Source: Arsenophonus sp048493715 | GTDB lineage: Bacteria; Pseudomonadota; Gammaproteobacteria; Enterobacterales; Enterobacteriaceae | Length of the DNA stretch: 16,813 nt | NCBI GenBank assembly: GCA_048493715.1 | Contig: JBGDCZ010000049.1 | Coordinates: forward strand, 1-16,813 | Direction: 5' to 3' | In this document: piece by piece, positions 1 to 8,118 of the stretch | Layout of the letters: every line of letters begins with the position of its first letter | Numbering within the stretch: the stretch's first letter is position 1 | Program-made: the position numbers and the translations under genes | The notes under the pieces: generated by a model | The model's database searches: none | Told to the model about the DNA's origin: nothing | What the model saw: only the letters and a program-made list of their open reading frames with translations

Positions 1-54
1 ACATTAACATTAACATTAACATTAACATTAACATTAACATTAACATTAACATTA
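1..54. repeat. Tandem hexanucleotide repeat, (ACATTA)x9
   Basis: Nine perfect copies of the six-base unit ACATTA run from the first base of the window to position 54, after which the pattern breaks into ATTCAT. Because the array starts at the window edge, its real length may be greater. Short perfect arrays of this kind change length by replication slippage and can also be collapsed or cut during assembly. No gene starts close enough for an obvious phase-variation role: the next gene begins near 937. Confidence 0.95.
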
Positions 55-936
55 ATTCATATTAGATGCCTCTATCTAACTTACAAGAAAGGTAAAATTA
101 TATTTTATTTTTTGTGATATATATAAAAATAAATATTTAATTTAATAATAAATAAGAATAATTTTTATATTTAATATAATAAACTAATAAATCTATTTAG
201 ATTTATAATATTGAAATAGATTAATAAAAAAAATATTACTAGAATTTATTACTACTTATAGCAAGTATTACAAGATATGTTACCTTATTGATTAAATGAA
301 TTTTTTATTCCAGCACACCGTTTAAATCGACTGACATACAATGAATAATTAATTAAAGTTTTATGCTAAATTTAACACTAAAAAATTTTAATTAATTTAT
401 ATAATAAATAAACACAATATATATCATTTATTTTTTGTTTTGCGTAAAAAATAACTTAAAATAAGTATAATTTTTAATTCCTTTTAAAAACATATACAAA
501 TATTTATTCAAAAAATAAAAGCTACTAATGGAAAAATATTAAGTAATAATAAATTGTTATAATATTTTACTAATGAATTTTTATAAATATATCGAGAATT
601 TTTCTTTTACATAAAAATTAAACAACGAGTATTAGTAATAAATGACAGGGCAAAGTATAGTTTTTATGCTTTACTTATAATTAAAAGATATAAAAAAAGT
701 GATTAATGATAAAAATGTATCAAAGCTTATTTAAATAACACTATTTTTGCTTTACAACCATCAATCCCGTTAAATAAATACGTCTTCTATCTAATTAAAA
801 TGGTCAAAAATGGCATTAATCATGTTTAATGATTGAGCAACTAACAGATATCGTGATTTAACATAAAAGTGCTCTCATTCCAATTCAGACCCAAAAAACA
901 TGACTCACCAATTTTAACACCAAAGGAAAACTGATT
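55..936. other. AT-rich stretch without a recognisable gene
   Basis: About 880 bases of very AT-rich sequence with stops in all frames and no protein I can recognise. The last part is less AT-rich and is probably the leader of the aldolase gene. An inverted repeat AATCAT-N5-ATGATT lies at 818-834, and an AAAGGA ribosome binding site at 922-927 precedes the ATG at 937. The rest may be eroded coding DNA or a non-coding spacer; I see no RNA gene in it. Confidence 0.6.
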
Positions 937-1563
937 ATGCTCACACTAACAGAGAGATTAGCAATTTAGGATCATTCCGGTTATTACCATTGAACGAGCA
1001 CAAGATATTGTTCCTTTAGGCAAGGCATTAGTTGCAAACGAATTACCAGTAGCTGAAATTACTTTCCGTACTCCTGCTGGTGCAGAAGCGATTAAAATAC
1101 TTAAAGAAACGATGTCGAACAAAATTTTGATTGGGGCAGGCACCATTATCAACCGAGAACAAATTCGGCAAACTGAAGCAGTTGGCGCTGATTTTATCGT
1201 TTCACCAGGATTAAACCCAGATACGGTAACAGCATGTCATGAATTAGACACACCAATTATTCCTGGTGTAAATAATCCAAGCCAAATTGAACAAGCACTT
1301 CAACTCGATATTAAACTTGTCAAATTCTTCCCTGCGGAGCCTTCTGGTGGATTAGCTATGCTAACATCACTACTTGCGCCATACCCGCAATTAGAAATTA
1401 TGCCAACCGGCGGATCAGTCCAGTAAATATCCGCCAATATCTTGCTCTACCAAAAATCGTCGCTTGTGGCGGATCATGGATGGTTAATAACCAATTAATG
1501 TCAGCTCAAGATTGGGCTACCATTGGTCAACTTATCCGTGAAGTTGTTAAATTAGTTAAGTAA
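937..1563 (+). pseudogene. eda: KHG/KDPG aldolase, two frameshifts
   Basis: Remnant of the 2-keto-3-deoxy-6-phosphogluconate / 4-hydroxy-2-oxoglutarate aldolase, which splits KDPG into pyruvate and glyceraldehyde-3-phosphate in the Entner-Doudoroff and hexuronate pathways. The reading is MLTLTERLAI, a shift near 967 (TAG in frame), then RIIPVIT through EITFRT (family glutamate), GAGTI, SPGLNP, PGVNNP and VKFFPAE, which carries the Schiff-base lysine. A second shift near 1413 follows PTGG; the protein continues ISPVNIRQYLA, ACGGSW and a C-terminus ending LVKLVK. The two shifts cancel, so the first and last parts share a frame. Length (about 208 codons) matches the short Haemophilus-type family. 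The start is supported by AAAGGA nine bases upstream. Without repair no full product is expected. Confidence 0.9.
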
Positions 1564-1681
1564 TATTTAATTTTGACCATAATACCCTCAACATTAATTT
1601 TTACACAACTTATTTTCATAAATTTCAGATTTAAGAAAATATAAGAATAATTTGTCGATTAAAAACCGCTTAAACAACTGT

Positions 1682-1870
1682 CTAAAAGACTTGATTAAAT
1701 TTTGATAATCTATGGTTATACTGTTGTTTAAATTCACGGAATAAAAGCTCTCCCATAAACTTGGGGAGGTTTACTTTTTCGCTTAATATCGCGATCACAG
1801 ATGATAAAATCGTGACAAAAGGTGAATCGCTGACTTTACAGTGTTTAGCAAAATTGAAAATTATTTTCAA
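1682..1870 (-). pseudogene. Probable AraC-family regulator fragment
   Basis: A 62-codon open stretch whose C-terminal half reads AILSEKVNL...LLFREFKQQYN and then LSKFNQVF. This pattern resembles the first helix-turn-helix of AraC/XylS-type activators, where a 'W-x-L-x-x-[IL]-A' helix is followed by 'S-x-S-x-L-x-R-x-F-K-x-x-Y'. I see no effector-binding domain and no second helix-turn-helix, so if this is AraC-like it is a scrap of a gene of roughly 250 or more codons. The identification comes from a by-eye motif match and could be chance. It lies between eda and an ArsR remnant, and nothing around it shows what it regulated. Confidence 0.35.
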
Positions 1871-1871
1871 A

Positions 1872-1909
1872 ATTACTAATCGGAATAGTAACTCATTCTG
1901 ATTAGTAAT
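1872..1909. repeat. 15-bp inverted repeat (hairpin or operator)
   Basis: ATTACTAATCGGAAT at 1872-1886 is mirrored by ATTCTGATTAGTAAT at 1895-1909, with one mismatched pair and an 8-base loop. Read on the minus strand it lies about 100 bases past the arsR stop and is followed by a T/A-rich run, so it could be a weak terminator for that transcript. A large operator palindrome is the other possibility. The symmetry is real; the function is inference. Confidence 0.6.
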
Positions 1910-2010
1910 AAATGTTCAAATAAAACTTTTCTAAAATCACTCGCTATCTCGCTATTGAATAGTCTCCTTTCTGCTAATAGCAGTTTTTTGGTCATTGTTT
2001 TTATTACTTG

Positions 2011-2282
2011 CTATTGATTTGACCAGATAGACTCAATAATCTGCATAACCCATGGAGAACTCTGTGAAGAAAGTCGATAAAAACCTATTTTCCTTCCTTG
2101 CGATTTTGTAGCAAGCCACTTTTTTAACATTGCTAAATGACGAGATATTTTAATTTGTGGTTGTTCTAGTGCAATACAAGGTGATAAACACAAAGTTCTC
2201 CCATATCCCGAAGGAGTACTACGATCCTAAATCTTGTTTCATCAGCCAAATTTTTAAAAAACTGCAATGACTCTAACTCCAT
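2011..2282 (-). pseudogene. ArsR-family transcriptional regulator, frameshifted
   Basis: ArsR/SmtB-type repressors are small winged-helix proteins that leave their operator when they bind metal or metalloid. The start at 2282 has a GAGG ribosome binding site eight bases upstream. The first frame reads MELESLQFFKNLADETRFRI and goes on to LLRDMGELCV. A single shift near 2190 leads to the rest: CIALEQPQIKISRHLAML (recognition helix, 'Q-x-x-I-S-R-H-L'), then GRKIGFYRLS (wing) and a tail ending IIESIWSNQ. Length, about 90 codons, fits the family. The usual metal-site Cys pair (CVCDLC in ArsR) falls at the frameshift; one Cys is visible on each side. No arsenic pump or reductase is next to it; the upstream neighbour is a drug efflux pump. 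Confidence 0.8.
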
Positions 2283-2436
2283 CTCTAATTAACCTCTAAT
2301 CGATTATAATTTCAGTAATAGAATTTTAGGATCAGCTGACAATCCCTGAGATAGAACACCGCCAACAATTCGGTTTATAAAAACAATGACTGAAACCTGT
2401 TGGAAACCTAAAACAACATAAAAATTCATATAATAA

Positions 2437-3904
2437 TCATGATCTTTTGGTTAAAGGACGTAACATGCGTTGTAAAATCACAGTGCTAACTAACAATAGG
2501 CAAACAATCGAAATAAGTACCATGATAAAGGATGTGTATCAAAGGCTTTACTCGTTTCCATTATCAAAACATGAGCCTGATCTTTATCATAGTTGATACC
2601 AGAGTTAACGCTTCATCGATGCTGTCATAAACTTGTCCATCAGTCGTGATCTGCTCAGGAAGAAAAAGGGGATAGCTATAAATCGCCGTCATCATTCCAC
2701 CTAATATGGTGACACCTAATACACTACCCAATTCATAAGCTACATCGTCAATATAAGTTGCCATATCGGACTTTTCATCAGGCGCATTGAGCATAATGGT
2801 GGTAGATGCGGTGGTAAACACCATTCCCATGACAATACCAATTACAAATAAATTAATCACTAACAAAGTAAGAGTGCTCTGATAAAACAGAATCATTCCT
2901 ATTACCCCAATTAGAGTTAACATAAAGCCTACTACGGTGGTTAATCTCTCACAAAAACGGAGTAACAGTAAACCTGCTAATGGTGATGCGAGTAGGGAAC
3001 CGATATGGTATAGGAAAGATACAAAGCGCTGCTTGTAAAGGCGTCAGCCCAAGCACTAACTATAAGCGTTGACTTAACACTAAATCAATGCCAACAATCA
3101 CACTCATGGTAATAACCGCAATAATTACGCCCGCTGAAAATAAGCGATTACTAAATAAAAAGCAATCAATCATTGGTTGCGATTGTTTGCGTTGGCATAA
3201 GACAAAAAATATCATAAAGACAATGCCAATAAAGGCAGCAGAACAAAACTCAACCAAAGAAAAAGCTGACTTACTTAACTCTTTCAATGCATAAATTAGT
3301 CCCACTAAACCAACTAAAATTAATAATGAGCCTAAAAAATCAATAGTACGCTTAGTGGTTCCATCACAACTCGGGATCAAAAACAGAGAAAAAGGTAGCA
3401 CAAGCATAACAACAGGAACATTAATTAAAAATACCGATCCCCACCAAAAATATTCCAGTAATACCCCACCCCAACTAAGGGACCGACCGCCACACCACCA
3501 GCAGACACCACAGCCCAAATATCAATTGCCAGAGATCGTTCCTGGGGCTCAGTAAAAATATGGCGAACAAACGATAAAGTGGCTGGCATCATCATTGCGG
3601 CACCTATAGCTAAAAAGACTCTAGACGCGATCAAACTTTCTGAATTGGGAGAGAAAGTGGTACAAAGTGAAGCTAAGGCAAAAAGAGGCAAACCGATGAG
3701 CAGCATTTTTTTATGACCAATGCGATCACTTAGCATACCAGCGGCTGGCAATAATCCGGCAACTACCAGTGGATATACATTAACAATCCATAATTTCTCA
3801 GATGCACTGGCATGGAGCTCATGGGTCAATGTCGGTAATACCGTATAAAGCACTGTCATATCGATGACAATTAAGAAAAGAGCACTTGAAATTAAAAGGA
3901 GCAC
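2437..3904 (-). pseudogene. MFS drug efflux pump, SmvA/QacA-like (DHA2), multiply broken
   Basis: Remnant of a 14-helix proton-driven inner-membrane exporter of the DHA2 family, whose SmvA and QacA members expel cationic biocides. N-terminal features: DMTVLYTVLPTL in helix 1, motif A as GMLSDRIGHKKM, then RVFLAIGAAMMMPATLSF and VGPLVG. A shift in the run CCCCACCCC (3464-3472) precedes GVLLEYFWWGSVFLINVP. A TAG at 3060-3062 follows LVLSQRL; the family sequence continues as LVLGLTPLQAAL. Further shifts occur near 3010, near 2580 (STMIK to DQAHVLIMETSKAF) and near 2520. The tail ends QRMLRPLTKRS. The GTG at 3904 is only a convenient start: the frame extends upstream as NNHDNRRWIV to an ATT at 3934 and the original start seems lost. 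It is divergent from a TetR gene, as in smvR-smvA loci. Confidence 0.88.
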
Positions 3905-3934
3905 TATCCACCTTCGATTATCATGATTATTAAT

Positions 3935-4047
3935 TATAAAAAAATCTCTATTTAGAAAAAAATAAACTATATAGTATGTTCATCTGCCATAATGTTAAGG
4001 CTGAGATACTAATCTATACGTATGTATTTTAAAAGAGGTTTTATTAA
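3935..4047. promoter_or_regulatory. Divergent promoter/operator region between efflux pump and TetR
   Basis: About 110 AT-rich bases separate the two divergent genes. The perfect 10-bp palindrome ACTATATAGT lies at 3966-3975 and a second palindrome, ATACGTAT, at 4016-4023. Either could be part of the TetR operator, which in such pairs commonly overlaps both promoters. AGAGG at 4034-4038 is the ribosome binding site for the TetR start at 4048. I cannot assign -35/-10 elements with confidence. Confidence 0.4.
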
Positions 4048-4579
4048 ATGAAGTGCCAAAGAAGTATAGACAGAGATAAAGTATTAGATGTCGCAGAAAA
4101 TATTGTCCATTAACAAGGTGTCACCGCGCTGACTATCGATGCTGTCACAAAAGCAATGGGAATTTCTAAAGGAGGCGTACAATATCGTTTCGGTAATAAA
4201 AGAAGCCATGATTGATGCAATGTTTGAACGCTGGGAAAAAGTTTACAATAAAATATTTTCTGATGAACTTGATCAGAATAATTCACCGGAAAATCGTGTA
4301 ATGGCGCATATGAGAACAACCTACCATTTTGAGCAAGCTTTTAATATTAAAGGCGAAAGTTTAATGGCCGCATTACTGCAAACACCTGAATACCTTATAG
4401 TACCCGCGAATGGTATCGTGGACGGATTGCTAATTTAAATACTTCAACAGAAGCGGGAAAATGCGCTCGACTTATTTTCTTCGCTACAGAAGGGGCATTT
4501 ATTTTACACGCTTTCGGATTTTATGGATATTAACCAACAAGAGTGGGATGAAATTTTTACTGATACCGAAACGATATAA
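4048..4579 (+). pseudogene. TetR-family regulator, nonsense and frameshift mutations
   Basis: TetR-type repressors bind operators with an N-terminal helix-turn-helix and leave when a ligand binds the C-terminal domain. The frame opens MKCQRSIDRDKVLDVAENIV, has a TAA at codon 23, then continues with a clear helix-turn-helix: ALTIDAVTKAMGISKGGVQ and YRFGNK. One extra A in the AAAA run near 4197 shifts the frame into EAMIDAMFERWEKVYNK. Another shift near 4395 leads to EWYRGRIANLN and FFATEGAFILHAFGF, and a third near 4525 to MDINQQEWDEIFTDTETI. The summed length, about 177 codons, is normal for the family. Its divergent position next to an SmvA-like pump suggests it was that pump's repressor, as SmvR is for SmvA. 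It cannot make a full protein now. Confidence 0.88.
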
Positions 4580-4613
4580 TATCACAAAAAATATGAAAAA
4601 TAAAATTTAAATA

Positions 4614-4648
4614 CTATAAATATAGTGAATATTTATAGATATATTTTT
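4614..4648 (+). terminator. AT-only hairpin terminator candidate after tetR
   Basis: CTATAAATAT (4614-4623), a five-base loop and ATATTTATAG (4629-4638) form a perfect 10-bp stem, followed by ATATATTTTT. It begins 35 bases past the TetR stop. The stem has only two G:C pairs, so it is weak, but the position and T-rich tail suit a terminator. Confidence 0.45.
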
Positions 4649-4799
4649 AAGATCTTATTTTTTATTCAAACATATCTTTGGATGTTCCAAAATAGAGTTA
4701 TTTTACCTATATGTATATTCAATTAGTATATATAATCGATTGATTTACTATGAGAATTATTGTTAATATCATATGGTAATATAACTTTAGGCAAGAATT

Positions 4800-6102
4800 A
4801 TGATTATTGATCGTGCTTTATCTACCAAACTAAATACTGAACCAAAACTTATTAATAATAACAATCCAAGTATTATAGATAATATCATTAATGATCCCGA
4901 AAATTATGTTAGTTTAAGTGAAAAAGGAAAATTATTATTATCCATAATAACTTTAGGAGTTAGTTATATAGTAATAAATCTAATTGAAGATCATAGAAAA
5001 GAAAAAGCTAGAGAGTAATGTATTGCCATAACTAAACATTTATTATCTTCTCTTAATAGTATTGAAAAGTAACAATCTGAAGAAAAGATTATATTAATTA
5101 CTTTACCAAAAGGTGAAAGATGAAAGGTTAAAATTAACTCAAAGATTTTCTCAGAACGAAAATAGATATGAAACTATTATCGAATATAAAAAAGTTCGTG
5201 TTTTTTATCCTGGTGAATATAATAAAGTAAATCTTATGTCAACAAAACCTTTGAAGAAATAAAAAAACTTTTAGTTAGTGATATTATTGCCCATGAGGAT
5301 CATTATACTTATAGAGATTAATACATTTTACTGTTAGCTAGACATATAAAACAAAAATTATACGATAACCTAGATAATAAAAAACATAACGTGGTTTTAC
5401 TAAAAATAAATAGCCCAACCGAACCTATAATTTACAACAAAAAAAGTATTGGTTCTAAAATAAGAGAGACCTATCAAGAAGGATATACCAGTTTAGCTTT
5501 CATAGAGAAAAAGAAACATATAATATTAGCAATAGTTTCTCCTAATAAACAAGTTTTTTATTGAGCTCGTCCAGTGATGATGATCGAAACATTTATTACG
5601 ATACTAATATAAGATATGTTAAATTAAATTTAACATATAAAATTAAATATTATAGTCGCAAAGAAAAAATGAATTAATAAAAGAATTTTATGAAAAACTA
5701 ATTACTAAATTAGAAAATATACCCGCTAACAATGTATGTATTGAAAATAAAATAAAAGAACTGTGCCCTACATGTAAAATAATCACCATCAACCAAAATC
5801 TTGATCAAAAATAAAAAATGTCCTTTTAAAAAAAATAAATTATTCTACTGTAGAAAAAGATTACATTATTGAAGACAAAAAAGAACCATTAAAAAAATTA
5901 ATACCAATGAAAAAACGTAATCCAGAACCATCTCAGACAGCAAATATATTAACTTCAACTGTCACAAGAAAAGAAAATCAAAATTATAATGAGGCACTAA
6001 ATCCATTCAATGAATAATTTAAATAAGAGTCTAATAGTAATAGATGATATTATGAATCAGAGACAACAATCTAACCCAATAAAAACTAACAAAGATAATT
6101 AA
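4800..6102 (+). pseudogene. Unrecognised AT-rich gene, about 430 codons, heavily broken
   Basis: I do not recognise this gene. A decayed frame can be followed from ATG 4800 (AGG at 4789-4791 as a weak ribosome binding site) to TAA 6100-6102. The first 72 codons are open: a polar, Asn-rich start, then a hydrophobic segment LLLSIITLGVSYIVINLI at about residues 45-62 and a charged EDHRKEKARE stretch. After that, coding runs alternate between frames with stops between them: KHLLSSLNSIEK, RYETIIEYKKVRVFYPGEYN, KTFEEIKKLLVSDIIAHEDH, KHNVVLLKINSPTEPI, KKHIILAIVSPNKQVFY, NELIKEFYEKLITKLENI, NVCIENKIKELCPTCK and a Lys/Pro-rich tail. At least six lesions are visible. The mix of a membrane-like segment, Lys/Asn-rich body and a terminator at the end is consistent with an accessory secreted protein or toxin, but that is inference only. 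Confidence 0.55.
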
Positions 6103-6137
6103 AAACCCATTTTTTATTAGATGGTTTTTATTTTATC
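6101..6137 (+). terminator. Rho-independent terminator after the unknown gene
   Basis: AAAAACCCAT at 6101-6110 pairs with ATGGTTTTT at 6121-6129 with one bulged C, enclosing a T-rich loop, and is followed by a T-rich tail ATTTTATC. It starts at the stop codon of the decayed frame ending at 6102. Its position supports that end point. Confidence 0.65.
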
Positions 6138-6432
6138 AACTAATATAGTTTAGTTTATATTTACAAACAGTAAAGATATTAAAAAATATTTTTAATTAAA
6201 AAATCACATTCAATATGTATTAGTTTTACTTAACAAAACAATGAATATAATCATCAATAATTATAATTAACCAAACGGTTGAATATAAAAAATTTAATCC
6301 ATTTTTACAATACATAACAATTTTACAATTTATATCATTTAGAAAATGTTAATAATTTTATTCCAATGTTTTTCTGATTGTATTAAATAACCAAAAACCC
6401 AAACTAAGGTTTCACTGATTTTTGAGGATATT
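6138..6432. other. AT-rich spacer, no gene seen
   Basis: About 295 bases of very AT-rich sequence with no open frame of note. It presumably held the promoter of the next gene, but so many AT-rich hexamers occur that no -10/-35 pair can be chosen. GAGG at 6424-6427 is the ribosome binding site for the ATG at 6433. Confidence 0.5.
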
Positions 6433-6859
6433 ATGGCAATAAGTTTTTCTCTAGCAAAAACACCACTAACAATAAGTGATAACAAGTTTAATCAGATTTT
6501 GGGCGCTAATGCTTAAATGAAGCAACCAAAATAAAAAACGTATCCGATTTTATTAATTCCATAATCGATTGGTTTAAAGGAGAAGTCAAACGTCAAAAAA
6601 TAGAACAACTCTTTGAAATTATCCAAAATGTAAAGAATACTGATATTTTTAACCCCGAATCAAATCGGTTGGAAAAATTTATCGAACTTAGAAAAATTGC
6701 ACTTCCAAGCATTACAATCAATTTAAATTAGAAATTACATCAAAAGATACCAATGAAGACTGGGGATATAAATTAAAAATAGGCGACTTTAGCTTATATA
6801 ATTGCGATAAAGTTTTTGAAAAAAAGAAAAATATTGATGAGAGAGATAAGCTTCAGTAG
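6433..6859 (+). pseudogene. Possible secreted-effector N-terminal domain, broken
   Basis: The start ATG at 6433 has GAGG six bases upstream. The frame reads MAISFSLAKTPLTISDNKF then NQILGANA, meets a stop, and resumes in the next frame as NEATKIKNVSDFINSIIDWF, KGEVKRQKIEQLFEIIQ, NRLEKFIELRKIALPSITIN. After a TAG it shifts to KLEITSKDTNEDWGYKLKIG, DFSLYNC and ends DERDKLQ at TAG 6857-6859. From memory, the order 'short polar start with a TIS-x-x-x motif, W/F-K amphipathic helix, F-x-x-LR-x-[IL]-A, aromatic beta segment' resembles the N-terminal translocation domain of Salmonella SPI-2 effectors such as SseI, SspH2 and SifB. The similarity is weak and unverified. The rest of the protein is missing: the sequence changes into an unrelated fimbrial usher at about 6840. 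Confidence 0.4.
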
Positions 6860-8118
6860 CTTAGTTAAACTTGGTAACTTTGGCGTATTTAATGGTGCTT
6901 ATATTATCAGCCAAATGCGAGGCAATCGTGGTGATCAGTTCAATTGGGGTTACCAGTATAACAACTCCTATTTTACTCTGGCCACTCAACATACGATACA
7001 CAACAGAAAGTTCACTAATTTGGCTCTGTATGATCAACCTAACAACTTCAACGACAGCCAACCTATTTACAGTTTAAGCCGCCTTAGTTCGCAATATTCC
7101 GCCTCATTATCATTAAATCAATATGGTAACACTGGTCTGGCTTACCTGGATATTTATAGCTTCAACGGTGATAAAAACCGATTGCTCAATTTATCATGGA
7201 GTAAAGGTTTATGGGGCAATAGCAATCTATCTATATGCTTCTGCCAGCCGCGATTATTCGCAAAATAACTGGTCGGTCATTCGCGCTAGTACTGCAAATT
7301 CCATTCAACTTTCTATATTCTGTAACGTTAGATACCCAACACAGTACCGCCGGTCAAAATATTCAGCGCGTCACCTATAGCCATGCTATACCAAGCGACA
7401 GCGGATTTAGCTAGAATATGGCCTACACTCATCAGGATAGGCAGGATAATTATCAACAAGCCTCACTAGGATGGCACAACGCCCATGTCCAAATGCAGGC
7501 GAGGAGCTATGGTTCATCAAGAAGCTATACTCAATGGGGTAATGTGACCGGCTCACTGGTTCTGATGTTCGGCACCATCCAGGCGGCGAACAAAATTAAT
7601 GATGGTTTTGTGTTAGTGAGTACTGACGGTTATCCTAATATTACCGTTGATTATGAACACCAACCCTACGGTAACACTGGTAAATCTGGTTATTTGTTGA
7701 TCCCAAGTGTACCAGCTTACTACCCAGCAAAATACCGCATCAATACCCCCAATTTGCCACCTGATATTTATGCCGATACTACGGAACAACGTATTTCGGT
7801 CAAACGTGGCAGAGGCTATCTGCTCCACTTCCCAGTAAAAACACGCCATGCCACCAGTGTGATCCTGACCAATCAACAGGGTAAAGCACTGCCATTAGCC
7901 AGCGTGGTTTCACGGGCAGGTAAACCAGATACTTATATTGGCTGGGAAGGACTAGTTTATCTGGAACAATTGGAGCAAAACAATTTGCTCACTATCCGCA
8001 CACCGGCAGGCAATCATTGCCAAGTCATGCTACAACTGCCAGCAAACCCAAACCAGCAACTGAAAACTTATGGTCCGCTTACTTGCGCTTTAGCTGGCAA
8101 CAGCAGGAGTTATCATGA
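6837..8118 (+). pseudogene. Archaic (Csu-type) fimbrial usher, N-terminal half missing, broken
   Basis: Ushers are outer-membrane beta-barrels that receive chaperone-bound pilus subunits and thread them out. Only the second half of an approximately 800-residue usher is present, beginning near LVKLGNFGVFNGAYIISQ and running through barrel strands such as FNWGYQYNNSYFTLATQ and YSLSRLSSQYSASLSLNQYG. Frameshifts near 7227 and 7280 and a TAG at 7412-7414 (in the place of a probable Trp) interrupt the barrel. The frame from 7418 is long and gives YQQASLGWH, the plug/barrel end, and the C-terminal domain: QRISVKRGRGYLLHFPV, GKALPLASVVS, YIGWEGLVYL and LKTYGPLTC. A last shift near 8090 leads to a TGA at 8116-8118 that overlaps the ATG of the tip pilin. 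The signal peptide and N-terminal chaperone-binding domain are gone. Confidence 0.85.

Noticed and set aside
1..54. CRISPR array or telomere-like repeat
   Set aside because: The unit is six bases with no spacers, and nothing else suggests a linear replicon end.
3088..3555. Two plus-strand open frames opposite the efflux pump
   Set aside because: Complementary shadows of transmembrane-coding sequence; the minus strand carries clear MFS motifs.
6861..7061. Minus-strand open frame opposite the usher remnant
   Set aside because: It is the mirror of a clear usher coding region, has no family features and no ribosome binding site.
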